Assembly: GCF_004124325.1 (NCBI RefSeq)
Contig: NZ_QBDT01000001.1
Span: 3,038,001-3,102,000 of the forward strand
Source of the DNA: Streptomyces sp. L2
Lineage (GTDB): Bacteria > Actinomycetota > Actinomycetes > Streptomycetales > Streptomycetaceae
Length of the DNA stretch: 64,000 nucleotides
Direction: 5' to 3'
Each line of letters opens with the position of its first letter. Positions within the stretch are counted from its first letter, which is position 1. This document shows, one piece after another, positions 29,201 to 38,162 of the stretch. The notes beneath the pieces were generated by a model. That model searched no databases. It was not told where the DNA came from and saw only the letters and a list, made by a program, of their open reading frames with translations. Made by a program: the position numbers and the translations under genes.

Positions 29201-32200
29201 GTTGTAGGTGCCGACGTGCTCGTCGCGGTCGAGCGGGAGGTCGCTTGCCGCGTCGGTGGCGCCGTCCTTCTCGTCGAGGCGCCAGTACGAGAACGGGCCG
29301 GCGTCGTGCACGACGGTCCGGGCGTGCGAGCCGTCGCCGTAGCCGTACGCGGTGCAGTGGCCGAGGGTGTCCTCGGGACCGCAGACCAGGGTCAGCCGGT
29401 CGCCGTCGTAGGTGTACTTCCAGGTCAGCGGGGTGGCGCCGGAGGTGGGGACGTCGGTGCTGACGGTGGCGACATGGCCGCCGGACCAGGTCAGGTGCAG
29501 CGCCCGGCCACCGGTCGCGGTGACCGTGGTGAGCGCGCCCGAGGCGTCGTAGGCGAGGGTCTGCTTGCGGCCCCGGTAGTCGGTGACCTGGGTGAGCTTG
29601 CCGTCGGCGCCGAAGACGTACGTCGTCTGGTCCTTGTCGGCGAGCTTCCAGCCGCCGCCGGTGACGGCGGTCAGGGTGGAGAAGCTGCCGTAGGGGGGCG
29701 CGTAGCTGCCGTCGGGGTTCTTGCCGAAGCGGACCTGACGCCCGTCGGGCAGGGTGGCCACGACGTTGCCGGTGCCGTCGCCGTCGGGGTCGATCCGCAT
29801 GTCGTAGCGGGTCGACCAGCCGGCGCCGAACGCGTTGGTGGAGCGTGGGTCGCGGCTGTTGTAGGTGCGGGTGACGGTCAGGCCGGGGCCGGCCGTGGCG
29901 ACCGTCGCGTCGGTGTCGCTGGTGGTGTAGTTGCCGATGCCGGGGTCGACCTCGCGGCCGTCGGCGCCGGGGCCCTGGCTGCCGAGGTGCGAGGTGATCG
30001 CGGGCTGCTCGACGGCCGTGGTGAAGGTGTAGAAGGGGCTGAGCGGGGTCTCCAGGCCGTTCTCGCGGGCCTTGACCCGCCAGACGTACTCCTTGCCCCA
30101 GGTCAGCTTGGCGGCGGGGACGTTCCAGGTGCGCTTGGTCTGCCAGCCGGAGTTGACGCAGCCGGTGGGCGCGTCGGCGGTGCCCGAGCAGACCTCGAAG
30201 TAGTGCTCGATGGCGGCGCCGGCCGGGTAGTGGTCGATGGACTCGGTGTCCATGAACAGCGCCGGGGTGAGGCTGCCGACCTGGCCGCCGGGGCGCGGGT
30301 AGACGTCGGTGACGCGCGGGCCGACGTCCTGCGAGGTCACGGTGACCGTGGCGACGGGGACGCTCTCGCTGGAGAACCACTTCTGGTCCCGCAGCCGCTG
30401 CATGTCGAAGTTGATCTTGTACTTGCCCGGTGGCAGCGGGGGTATGCGGGCGCTGAGTGTGGCGTCGTCGCCGGGCGTCAGGCGCTCGTCGAGGCGGGTG
30501 AACGCCTCCTGGCCCATCAGGGCGCCGGTGTCGTAGTCGCGCACGCGGGTGCCGAGGCGGACCTCGTTCCAGCCGAGCGGCTCCCAGGTGAAGTCGCCGA
30601 GGTTCTTGACGGTGACGTCGACCTCGCCGCTCTGGCCGCCGGTGAGCGGGGCGGTCTGGGAGCCGACGGTGTACTGGGCGCCGTAGGCGCTGTGCGTGAT
30701 GGCCAGGTACGGCTTGTCGGCCGAGTTGGCGCTGCCGAACCGCTTCCACGGGCCGGAGGTGGTGAAGTCGGCCCACAGGGCGAGGCCGTTGTTCTTGACC
30801 GAGCCGTCGACCCAGCCCTGGACCAGGTCGACGCCCTTGTTGCCGAGGTCGACGACGTGCCACTTGGAGCCGCCGCAGTTCTCGCCGGCGGCGAAGGAGT
30901 CGGAGGCGATGAGGTCGTCGAAGCTGGCCGGACGGTTGTTCCAGGTGACCGTGGTGGAGCTCCACGAGCCGGTGACCTGGTTGACCGTCATCTTCTGGTC
31001 GCTGCAGCTGGAGGACCAGACGTTGTAGAGGCCGAGGTCGGCGTTGAGGATGTAGCGGTTCTTCAGCTGGCTGGTGACGTTGTCGAACTTCAGGTAGCTG
31101 ATCGCCTTGTTGGTGCCGGCGTCGTAGGAGCCGATCTTCAGTTCGTCGTCACCGGCGAAGTTGGTGTCCGCGAAGGTGTTCTGGACGAAGGCGTCGCCGT
31201 TGTCGTCGATGTCGTCGACGCTCGGGTCCACCTTGACCGGGTAGGTCCGCTTGGCGGAGTCCAGCCAGGCGTCGTCGAGGGAGACCTTCAGCGACCACTG
31301 TCCGCCGGCGGACTTGGCCAGGTGGTAGTCGACGTCGTCGGAGAGCGCCGGGCCGCCCGTCTTCGCGCTGTGCGAGGAGTCCGCCATCCACCCCTTGGGG
31401 ATGACGGCCTGTACGGCGTCCTTCGCGTCCTTCAGCAGGACGGCGCCGTGCGCGTCGAGCGACGGGGTGAGCCCGTCGAGGTGGAGCGGGAAGGTCCACT
31501 CGTGCGGCGCGTCGGACGAGTTGAGGACGATGGTCTCCTTGACCGCGCCGTGCACGGCCTTCAGGACGATGTCGGAGTGGCGGCGCACGCCGTCGTAGTG
31601 TGCGGCGTCCTGGTGCACCTCGGCGGTGGTGCCGGTGGCTCCGCTGATGCCGAAGCCGACCTGGTGCCGGCCGTCGTCGACCTTGAGCCGGGCCAGCGCG
31701 GGGTCGTCGCCGTGCTCGGCCAGGGTGAGCCCGGTGCTGTCGGAGGCGGCGGCGAGCCGGCCCTTCCCGTCCTTCGCCCCGGCCGGCGTGCCCTTGGCGT
31801 CGGCGGCCGGGACGAGCGAGGTGTCGATCGTCTTCCAGCTGCCGTCCGCGGCCTTGTAGTTGACCGGCTCGGTGTAGACGCGGGTGGTGCGGGTGCCGTC
31901 GGGGTTGCTGAACTCCTTGGTGGTGGAGGTGCGTTCGCCGGGGAGTTCGACGCTGCGTCCGGGGACGTAGCCGGTGAGGCCCTTGCTGTCACCGCCGCTG
32001 GTGCGGGGGTGCAGGGCGGTCTTCTTCACCTTCGGCTGGACGGGCGTGAAGCCGGTGCCGGAGTCGTGCAGCGGCAGGGCGTGCTTGCCGGCCTTCAGGT
32101 CGCCTGCGTCCAGTTTGTTCCGGCCGGTGGCGTCGGTGCGGGCCGCGCCCACCTCGTGCTTCCTGCCCTTGGCGGTGCCGGTGCGCTGCGCGGGCGCCGT

Positions 32201-32455
32201 GGTGTCCGTCCAGCCGGCGGCCTCGGCCCGCTGGACGAACGGCGTCAGCGCGGGCGGCGGCAGCACGGTCGCGCCCAGCGCCAGGAGCAGACCGCCCGAC
32301 GTCAGGGCGACGGCACGCGAGGAGCGGCCGGGCCGCCCGGAGCGTCGGACCCCTCCGGTACGTCCGGGCAGTCCGGCCCGTCGGGGCAGTCCGGCCCTTC
32401 CGGGCAGGGAACGCCGGACGTCCGCGAGGAGACGGAGGCGGAGGCGGCTGGGCAC
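23222..32455 (-). CDS. Secreted Rhs/YD-repeat polymorphic toxin with C-terminal nuclease-like domain
   Basis: A 3077-residue protein. Start GTG 32455 has GAAGGAG a few bases upstream. Residues 1-80: basic leader and hydrophobic segment (AVALTSGGLLLALGATVL), a predicted export signal. About 415-590: DNRLRE domain (NTFADTNFAGDDELKIGSYD; TVTWNNRP). About 840: REVDPGIGNYTTSDTD, the DUF6531-like entry to the repeat shell. About 1055-1270: LamG-like domain (YWRLDEKDG; WHQAALTA). To about 2640: many YD repeats (TYDAAGN type). About 2655-2700: RHS core end with ARWYDPTTGGFTARDSW and YAYAGGSPLTSTDPSGH. A poly-Pro linker (about 2820) precedes the tip, where YHRTHIVADVYGG and GNIFTGYREMN resemble non-specific nuclease active sites (ββα-metal fold). 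Four cysteines in the tip suit a secreted protein. No VgrG or type VI genes are nearby. Confidence 0.85.
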   Translation of the reverse strand: MPSRLRLRLLADVRRSLPGRAGLPRRAGLPGRTGGVRRSGRPGRSSRAVALTSGGLLLALGATVLPPPALTPFVQRAEAAGWTDTTAPAQRTGTAKGRKHEVGAARTDATGRNKLDAGDLKAGKHALPLHDSGTGFTPVQPKVKKTALHPRTSGGDSKGLTGYVPGRSVELPGERTSTTKEFSNPDGTRTTRVYTEPVNYKAADGSWKTIDTSLVPAADAKGTPAGAKDGKGRLAAASDSTGLTLAEHGDDPALARLKVDDGRHQVGFGISGATGTTAEVHQDAAHYDGVRRHSDIVLKAVHGAVKETIVLNSSDAPHEWTFPLHLDGLTPSLDAHGAVLLKDAKDAVQAVIPKGWMADSSHSAKTGGPALSDDVDYHLAKSAGGQWSLKVSLDDAWLDSAKRTYPVKVDPSVDDIDDNGDAFVQNTFADTNFAGDDELKIGSYDAGTNKAISYLKFDNVTSQLKNRYILNADLGLYNVWSSSCSDQKMTVNQVTGSWSSTTVTWNNRPASFDDLIASDSFAAGENCGGSKWHVVDLGNKGVDLVQGWVDGSVKNNGLALWADFTTSGPWKRFGSANSADKPYLAITHSAYGAQYTVGSQTAPLTGGQSGEVDVTVKNLGDFTWEPLGWNEVRLGTRVRDYDTGALMGQEAFTRLDERLTPGDDATLSARIPPLPPGKYKINFDMQRLRDQKWFSSESVPVATVTVTSQDVGPRVTDVYPRPGGQVGSLTPALFMDTESIDHYPAGAAIEHYFEVCSGTADAPTGCVNSGWQTKRTWNVPAAKLTWGKEYVWRVKARENGLETPLSPFYTFTTAVEQPAITSHLGSQGPGADGREVDPGIGNYTTSDTDATVATAGPGLTVTRTYNSRDPRSTNAFGAGWSTRYDMRIDPDGDGTGNVVATLPDGRQVRFGKNPDGSYAPPYGSFSTLTAVTGGGWKLADKDQTTYVFGADGKLTQVTDYRGRKQTLAYDASGALTTVTATGGRALHLTWSGGHVATVSTDVPTSGATPLTWKYTYDGDRLTLVCGPEDTLGHCTAYGYGDGSHARTVVHDAGPFSYWRLDEKDGATDAASDLPLDRDEHVGTYNDVQLGTAGALAGSPDTAATFNGTTSYVQLPDQLISDTPYLTAELWFRTTGSGVLLSYQDHTLEENTPVKLTPALYVGTDGKLRGEFWNGTAAPITTAGAVNDGTWHQAALTAAGNTQTLYLDGKKAGSLSGDITQYDQRFVYLGAGYWNNWPATTGTIGHLTGDIDEAAVYTRPLGADSIAEQHASAAVAQQLTRVTLPSGRVHSAVTYDTVHDRVSSYTDASGGTYQLSDLALTGTEAKPATEDQPAVAGTTTLTVTVTDPDHRASSYTYDPLQGNRLISQTDAAGHTGTFGYDTGGYLAATTGPDGSVTRFGNDTRGNKVSQTTCRDAADDKTCHTTYSSYYLNASDPLDPRNDQLTATRDARSASATDDTYKTSYGYDSQGDRTSTTTPATTDFPSGRSESFTFTDGTEAATDGGTVPAGLLATSTDVRGAVTRRSYTAAGDLAKVTDPAGVVTTYSYDALGRETSSTVTSDAYPDGVTTTTAYDGESRPLTVTGPAATNKVTGTGHRARTTYTYDADGRPLTESVADLTGGDATRTTTRTYDGHGLLGTLTDPEGDQETYTYDLYGRQTSRTMPGQGTFRYTYTALGQLATNTLTGYTGDPNDPSAARDVVLDSYAYDPAGRLAEHTDAMGRTTRTTYYDDGLQAQEILSGFHDPDGTTRDLVLSDRTYDAAGNLVQETTGNGKVTTAYEVDAAGRTTASVLDPAGLARRTAYTYDAGDEVLTETHTGAGGTRTEKVTLDRDITGAVTKQTVENGTDDLVTTYHVDDRGLVTSETSPRGNATGADPASYTTDYTYDALGRLTETRDAPVTAETEGSTAATVRPTTTVGYDTFGEPVDSRDPNGDVTHTAYDRLGRTTSTTLPDYTPPGATTPLTGKVSQTYDAAGNLATETDALGKVTTYTYDQFGNLAKAEQPAPEDGAAAPVSTYTYDLLGEQLSATGPTGARTQATYDDLGRQVTSTVLERRPSAGAFTTTMTYDDAGNLASAKSPTGLTTSGTYNAAGDPLTARDTAGAVTSYAYGPTGLPATVTTPQGRTSRTTYDLAGRLTQVTDEDANGTELRTVGTSYDADGNPVTSTDALGHTVHQTFDAAGDLTQLVEPVDADTSITTTYGYDAAGHRTRLTDGRSDTTWYTFTSHGLPESVVEPSTTAYPNASDRTWTMVYDAADQPVKELKPGGVTVQRDFDALGRVTGTSGSGAEAATTAETFGYDAAGRLTSASAPGGTDTFGYDDRGDLLSSDGPSGTATFSYDEEGRLTGRTDAAGHTAFGYDTAGRLRTAADPLTGTTQTYGYDTASRLDTVTYGATGATRSVGHDTLDRVTSDTTKSPSGTTTASVSYGYDKASDLKTRTSTGTAGAGTQSYAYDWAGRLTSWTNVTGTETKYTWDAAGNRTGAGGVSASYDARNRLTSADGTTYTYSARGGRTNSTDASGSHPAKFDALDRMTSAGGTTYAYDALDRLVEQGAAALTYADQTNNPVAAAGRLIARDPSGSALSTANTDGTNADSVLADLLHGDVTGSIDPATGTVADSTGYDPFGQITAQSGTKGALGYQGAYTDPATGQVDMAARWYDPTTGGFTARDSWNLDPVPSGQANRYAYAGGSPLTSTDPSGHCIEDLCIGEAIGVSLLAGYVGSSISEYYRQHPVHISFHWPSFSWPWSHSHSSSSSTTSSFSHIFSNSVSSTASAIEAQARAQAAAAARSHGSSVATPHSSGYSGYRDYTPYRGPGRTQAPRPPRPPGPPPPPPPPPWASLIKLALSQIVGRPAAKPREDAEHQGFVDDSFTKAQKELKLNEETLRGYFKYFPNGGTAPDGTALPSPQPSASGGAGDNSRKDPCSRSKAERFLYGPTIDGAATGASALICPSDLKKNNRTPKPNSLADPPHWESKEEDGRSNVYVYHRTHIVADVYGGDWVSGNIFTGYREMNTPGMRRCESRVAKALKAKQPVLYSGVLDYGNGLDEKPTGIHMTARTPNRVLFDDVYVENRPGAQVTC

Positions 32456-32475
32456 GGGACTCCTTCACACCACAA

Positions 32476-32505
32476 GGCCGATCGCCCGCGCGGGGGCGAT
32501 CGGCC
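32476..32505 (-). promoter_or_regulatory. 12-bp perfect hairpin just upstream of the rhs ribosome-binding site
   Basis: GGCCGATCGCCC (32476-32487) pairs with 32494-32505 around a 6-base loop. Its proximal edge is about 10 bases from the GAAGGAG of rhs, so it could affect translation initiation or mRNA stability of the toxin gene. Confidence 0.65.
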
Positions 32506-32900
32506 GGAAGCAGGGAGCCGGGCGCACGCGGCACTGGGGCCGGAGGGTGCACCCGGGCGGCGTACACCGTAAGTGATCAGTAAGGATTCACGCCATGCCC
32601 ATGACAACGAATTGATAACGAGTTGGCACGGTATGCCCTGTCCGCACAGGCCGGTCACAGGGTCTCCAGGAGCCCTGCTACCCGGCCCCACCATAGGCAA
32701 ACGATTTCAGCCACACCCCTGAGGGATCGTTATCAAGCGCGTCCCGCGTGATCATTTCGAGATGATCGCCGGGATAACCTGCGGCTCGTTCACGCGGACC
32801 AGGTCGCCACGACGGTGGTCCACGCCGTCCGCCATGGGTCGCTGACGGCGATTTCACGTCACGGAACTCGCCACGGGCCGCAGAGGATTGAAGGGCAGTC
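32506..32900. other. Divergent promoter region between rhs and the FG-GAP gene
   Basis: No gene is seen. The stretch is noticeably more AT-rich than its neighbours. A loose promoter pair for rhs on the minus strand is TTGTCA (32602-32607) and TACTGA (32577-32582) with a 19-base spacer. A palindrome GATCAT-N6-ATGATC lies at 32750-32767 on the FG-GAP side. Confidence 0.45.
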
Positions 32901-34532
32901 ATGGCCGAAGAGAGGGCCTCGGGGGCCGAGAAGGCCGCAGAGCTCGCGGAGATCGCGGGGACCGGTCATGGCACCACGGCCGGGAAGGCGCCCAGGCTCC
33001 GCCGCAGGGCCTGGCTCGCGGGCGTCGCCCTGCTCGCCTGCGCGGGCGTCGTGACCACGGTCGCCCTCGTGTCCGGCTCCACAAGCGCCGCCAAGCCGTA
33101 CGACTTCAACGGCGACGGCATCCCCGACCTCACCGTCGGCCTGCCCGGGAACACCGTCAGCAGCAAGGTGGGCGCCGGCTCGGTCATCATCGCCAACGGC
33201 ACCTCCACCGGCCCCGCGAGCACCGCCGTCCGCATCGACCAGGCGTCCCCCGGCGTCCCGGGCGACCCGGAGACCGCCGACAGCTTCGGACAGTCGGTGG
33301 CCAGCTGCGACTTCGACAACAACGGTTACGCCGACCTCGCCGTCTCCTCCCCGATGGAGGCCATCGGGGACGTCGAGGGCGCCGGCATGCTGACCGTGCA
33401 CTACGGCGCCTCGGGCGGCATCTACAACGACACCACCGAGAGCTTCGACGAGGACACGGCGAACTACCCCGGCACCGTCGTCAAGGACGAGGCCTTCGCG
33501 TACTCCCTGGCCACCGGGGACCTCAACGACGACGGTTACTGCGACCTGGCGATCGGGCAGCCCCTCGACAACGCCGGCGGCAAGGCGAACGCCGGAACCA
33601 TCAAGATCATGTTCGGCACGTCCACCGGCCTCAACGCCGCCGACACGATCCAGATCGACCAGTCCACCGCCAACGTCCCCGGCACGCCCGAGGTCGGCGA
33701 CCGCTTCGGCGAGCAACTCGCCGTGGCCGACGTCAACGGCGACGGGGTGGGCGACCTGATCTCGGCGACCATCGGCGAGCAGATCACCGGCAGTTCCGAC
33801 CGGGGCTCGCTCCAGATCATGTACGGCCCCGTCAAGAACGGCGCCCCGGCCTCCGACGGCTGGGTCGACTCCGCCAACGTCACCGGCATCGGCGAGTTCG
33901 TGGGCAGCGCGCTGACCGTCGGCCACTTCAACGACGACCCGTACGCGGACGTCGCGGTCGGCGTCTCCGACGAGGAGGTCGGCGCCAAGGGCGCGGCCGG
34001 CCGCCTCGCGGTCTTCTACGGCGGCTCGCAGGGCCTGTCCGCCACCAGCCGCGTGAAACTCTTCGACCAGAACAGCCCCGGCATCGCCGGCGCCCCCGAG
34101 ACCGAGGACTACTTCGCCTCCTCCCTCGCCGCCGGCGACTTCGACGGTGACGGCGTGGACGACCTGGTCCTCGGCATGCGCAGCGAGGCCATCGGCTCCT
34201 ACAAGGGCGCCGGCGCCTCCATGATCCTCTTCGGCAACGCCACCGGCGGCATCACCACCAAGGGCGCCCTGTGGATCGACCAGGAGACCGACGGCGTCCC
34301 CGGCACCGCCGCCGAGGGCGACCACTTCGGCTGGACCGTCGGCGCCCTGGACACCGACGGCAACGGCCGCGTCGAACCGCTGGTCGGCGCCCCCGGCAAC
34401 TCGGCCGGCACGGTCACCATCCTCAAGGTCAAGCCGGGCACCCTGGAATCGGCCAAGGCCCTGGCCGAAGCCGACCTCGGCTTCGCCGCGGGCAGCGACG
34501 GCGACGCCTTCGGCAGCGCGCTGGCGCACTGA
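32901..34532 (+). CDS. Exported FG-GAP (integrin-alpha-like) repeat protein
   Basis: A 543-residue protein. Residues 1-35 are a charged cytoplasmic leader; LRRRAWLAGVALLACAGVVT begins a membrane or signal segment to about residue 60. Seven FG-GAP blades follow, each with a calcium-binding loop: DFNGDGIPD, DFDNNGYAD, DLNDDGYCD, DVNGDGVGD, HFNDDPYAD, DFDGDGVDD and DTDGNGRVE. Such proteins form beta-propellers on the cell surface or outside the cell. GAAGGGCAGTC precedes the ATG. It is transcribed away from rhs, so shared regulation is possible but unproven. Confidence 0.88.
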   Translation: MAEERASGAEKAAELAEIAGTGHGTTAGKAPRLRRRAWLAGVALLACAGVVTTVALVSGSTSAAKPYDFNGDGIPDLTVGLPGNTVSSKVGAGSVIIANGTSTGPASTAVRIDQASPGVPGDPETADSFGQSVASCDFDNNGYADLAVSSPMEAIGDVEGAGMLTVHYGASGGIYNDTTESFDEDTANYPGTVVKDEAFAYSLATGDLNDDGYCDLAIGQPLDNAGGKANAGTIKIMFGTSTGLNAADTIQIDQSTANVPGTPEVGDRFGEQLAVADVNGDGVGDLISATIGEQITGSSDRGSLQIMYGPVKNGAPASDGWVDSANVTGIGEFVGSALTVGHFNDDPYADVAVGVSDEEVGAKGAAGRLAVFYGGSQGLSATSRVKLFDQNSPGIAGAPETEDYFASSLAAGDFDGDGVDDLVLGMRSEAIGSYKGAGASMILFGNATGGITTKGALWIDQETDGVPGTAAEGDHFGWTVGALDTDGNGRVEPLVGAPGNSAGTVTILKVKPGTLESAKALAEADLGFAAGSDGDAFGSALAH

Positions 34533-34589
34533 GGCGCGCGGTCGCGGCCGCCCTCGTGCGTCGCCGTCGGCCGGGGAGACGAGCGTGGG

Positions 34590-36233
<1,644 letters not shown>

Positions 36234-36443
36234 TCAGCCCTCCGAGGCGTAGGGGAGGAAATCCGCCCAAGCGGCGGGGGTGAGGGCCAGGCGGGGGCCT
36301 GCGGTGCTCTTGGAGTCGCGGACGTGGACCGTGCCGGGGGTGAGGGCAAGCTCGACGCAGGAGTCACCTTCGTTGCCGCTGCTGTAGCTGCTCTTGAACC
36401 ACGCCAATTCCGTGGCGTTCTCGGCAGAGTCCTTGCGGATCAT
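36234..36443 (-). CDS. DUF397 small protein
   Basis: A 69-residue protein with the family pattern AWFKSSYSSGNEGDSCVELA, then HVRDSKSTAGPRLALTPAAW and a final FLPYASEG. DUF397 proteins are Streptomyces-type partners of WhiJ-like regulators and are implicated in developmental control. Its start overlaps the upstream regulator by four bases (ATGA), so the two are co-translated. Confidence 0.93.
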   Translation of the reverse strand: MIRKDSAENATELAWFKSSYSSGNEGDSCVELALTPGTVHVRDSKSTAGPRLALTPAAWADFLPYASEG

Positions 36444-37315
36444 GTCTCTCCCAGCAGTTGCTCGATGAAGGCCAGCGACTCGCGTGGGGAGAGAGCCTGG
36501 GCCCGGATGGTGCTGTAACGCAACTCAAGGATGCGTAGGTGCTTGGGCTCAGAGGTCGGGCGGCCGTTGAGCGCTCCGTCGGAGCGACCCACCGCCGTGC
36601 CGTCCGCGAACTTCAGCACCTCGATCCTTCCGTCCAGTCCTGGGTGTGCCTCGCAGTTAAGTGGCATCACCTGAAGGGTGACGTTGTGCAAACTCCCCAC
36701 TTCCAGCAACCGTTCGAGTTGCTGGCGCCACACCATTGTGCCTCCGATGGGGCGCCTCAGAGCGGCCTCTTCCTGGACGAAGCTCAGCGCCGGGGCAGGT
36801 GAGCGCTCGAAGATCGACTGCCGTGCCACGCGGGCGGCCACCAATCGCTCCACTTCATCCGGTGCGTATGGAGGTTGCCGAGCCGCGAACAAAGCCCTCG
36901 CGTGCCCGGGCGTCTGCAAGAGGCCGTTGATGCTGTGGCTCTCGTACAAGCCCATCTCAACCGCTTGAGCCTCCAGCTTGGCCAGTTCCCGCAACCTCTT
37001 CGGATACCGGACCTTCTTCACATCCTCCCAGGTCGCCGCGACCAGCCCGCCCGCGCCCAGCACCTCGTCTGCGCGGACCAGGTAGTCCTGGCGAGGAATC
37101 CGCTTGCCGCCCTCGACCTTGTAGACGAGGTCCTCCCCGTACCCCACCGCCTTGCCGAACTCGGCGGCCCGCAGCCCCGCCGCCTCCCTCCGCAGCTTCA
37201 ACTGCCGTCCGACGGTGGTGATGACGGCGACACCCCACTCGTCGTCGGGGTCCACTTCCCACCCCGGCTCGTCCGCCTCGCCCTGGAGCTGAACCGCCTC
37301 GCCGTCCACCGACAT
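36440..37315 (-). CDS. WhiJ-like helix-turn-helix regulator (XRE with DUF5753)
   Basis: A 291-residue regulator. An XRE-type DNA-binding domain lies at about 30-90 (VGRQLKLRREAAGLRAAEFG, KVEGGKRIPRQ). The DUF5753 domain starts near YPKRLRELAKLEAQAVEMGL and includes YESHSINGLLQTPGHARALF and FVQEEAALRRPIGG. ATG 37315 (MSVDGEAV) has GGAGGGG eight bases upstream; the frame opens 25 codons earlier without a good site. It is paired with DUF397 downstream and divergent from an RsbW-like ATPase gene, the standard trio in Streptomyces. Confidence 0.93.
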   Translation of the reverse strand: MSVDGEAVQLQGEADEPGWEVDPDDEWGVAVITTVGRQLKLRREAAGLRAAEFGKAVGYGEDLVYKVEGGKRIPRQDYLVRADEVLGAGGLVAATWEDVKKVRYPKRLRELAKLEAQAVEMGLYESHSINGLLQTPGHARALFAARQPPYAPDEVERLVAARVARQSIFERSPAPALSFVQEEAALRRPIGGTMVWRQQLERLLEVGSLHNVTLQVMPLNCEAHPGLDGRIEVLKFADGTAVGRSDGALNGRPTSEPKHLRILELRYSTIRAQALSPRESLAFIEQLLGET

Positions 37316-37469
37316 GCCGCGCCCCTCCGTAGTCCGCGTCGTACCGCGACGCCCTACCCGGAGCAACGGTGCCGACAGCCCGGACAGCACCGGACAAGCA
37401 GCCGACAGGCACAGTACGCAAGCACTCAGTCACTCCTCACGGTAGGCGTATCCGGCCACGCTGAGTGAT

Positions 37470-37949
37470 GTGAATCAGGAAATCGCCGTAGCCGAGTCCA
37501 CGGCCCAACAGGCCGACCAGTTCCCGAACTTCAGCGTGCTGCTGTCAGCGACGAGGCGCGGAGCCCGCCTGGCCAGGCTGCTCGCGGAGGCGCACCTACG
37601 GCACTGGGGCCTGCCCACGGAGAGTGCGAGCCACGTCGTCGCCGAACTGGCGGCCAACGCGGTCACGCACAGCCGCGTACCCGGCCGGGACTTCCGGCTG
37701 ACGCTGTACGTCGTCGGCGACACACTCCGTATCGAGGTGTCCGACACGCGAGGTGACCGCCTCCCCCAGCCCCAACGGCCGTCCGTTGACGCGGAATCGG
37801 GCCGGGGCCTCCTCCTCGTGGACGCGCTCGCGGACCGGTGGGGCGTACGCGAGGACCGGTTCCCGCGCAAGACCGTGTGGGCGCAAGTGTGCTGCTCAGG
37901 GCCGGAACCCGAACCGGCGGTCTCCGGGGCCGCAGGCGATTCCCACTAA
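37470..37949 (+). CDS. RsbW-like histidine-kinase-type ATPase (anti-sigma-like)
   Basis: A 159-residue GHKL ATPase domain: N-box ELAANAVTHSR, a DTRGDRLPQP loop and ESGRGLLLVDALADRWG. Such proteins bind sigma or anti-sigma partners, or act beside WhiJ-type regulators. A GTG at 37470 is taken as start; the upstream sequence has no strong ribosome-binding site, so a start a few codons later is possible. It is divergent from the WhiJ-like gene with a 154-base shared promoter region. Confidence 0.88.
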   Translation: MNQEIAVAESTAQQADQFPNFSVLLSATRRGARLARLLAEAHLRHWGLPTESASHVVAELAANAVTHSRVPGRDFRLTLYVVGDTLRIEVSDTRGDRLPQPQRPSVDAESGRGLLLVDALADRWGVREDRFPRKTVWAQVCCSGPEPEPAVSGAAGDSH

Positions 37950-38162
37950 AGGAACTCGGGGGAAAGGAGCCCCACCAAGCCCCACCCCTCCCGCCCGGGA
38001 CGGCCGCTCACTCGGGCGGGTGAACATCACCGGCTCAGCTGGATTTCGGGCCCCTCAACTGCCCTACTCTCAGCGCAAACAACCGCACACATGCGACGGC
38101 CCCCGGCCGGGAGTAGCAATCCCGATCGAGGGCCTGGCCACCGAGGAAGTAGGAGCTTCCCG

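Noticed and set aside
24300..29800. Repeated short segments that might look like a CRISPR array or minisatellite
   Set aside because: The repeats are imperfect, in frame and encode YD motifs, so they are protein repeats. No constant repeat with unique spacers is present anywhere in the window.
24218..32572. Plus-strand open frame of 2784 codons opposite rhs
   Set aside because: It is the exact antisense of the YD-repeat gene. High GC leaves the opposite frame open; the translation is an Arg/Gly/Val-rich shadow with no domain.
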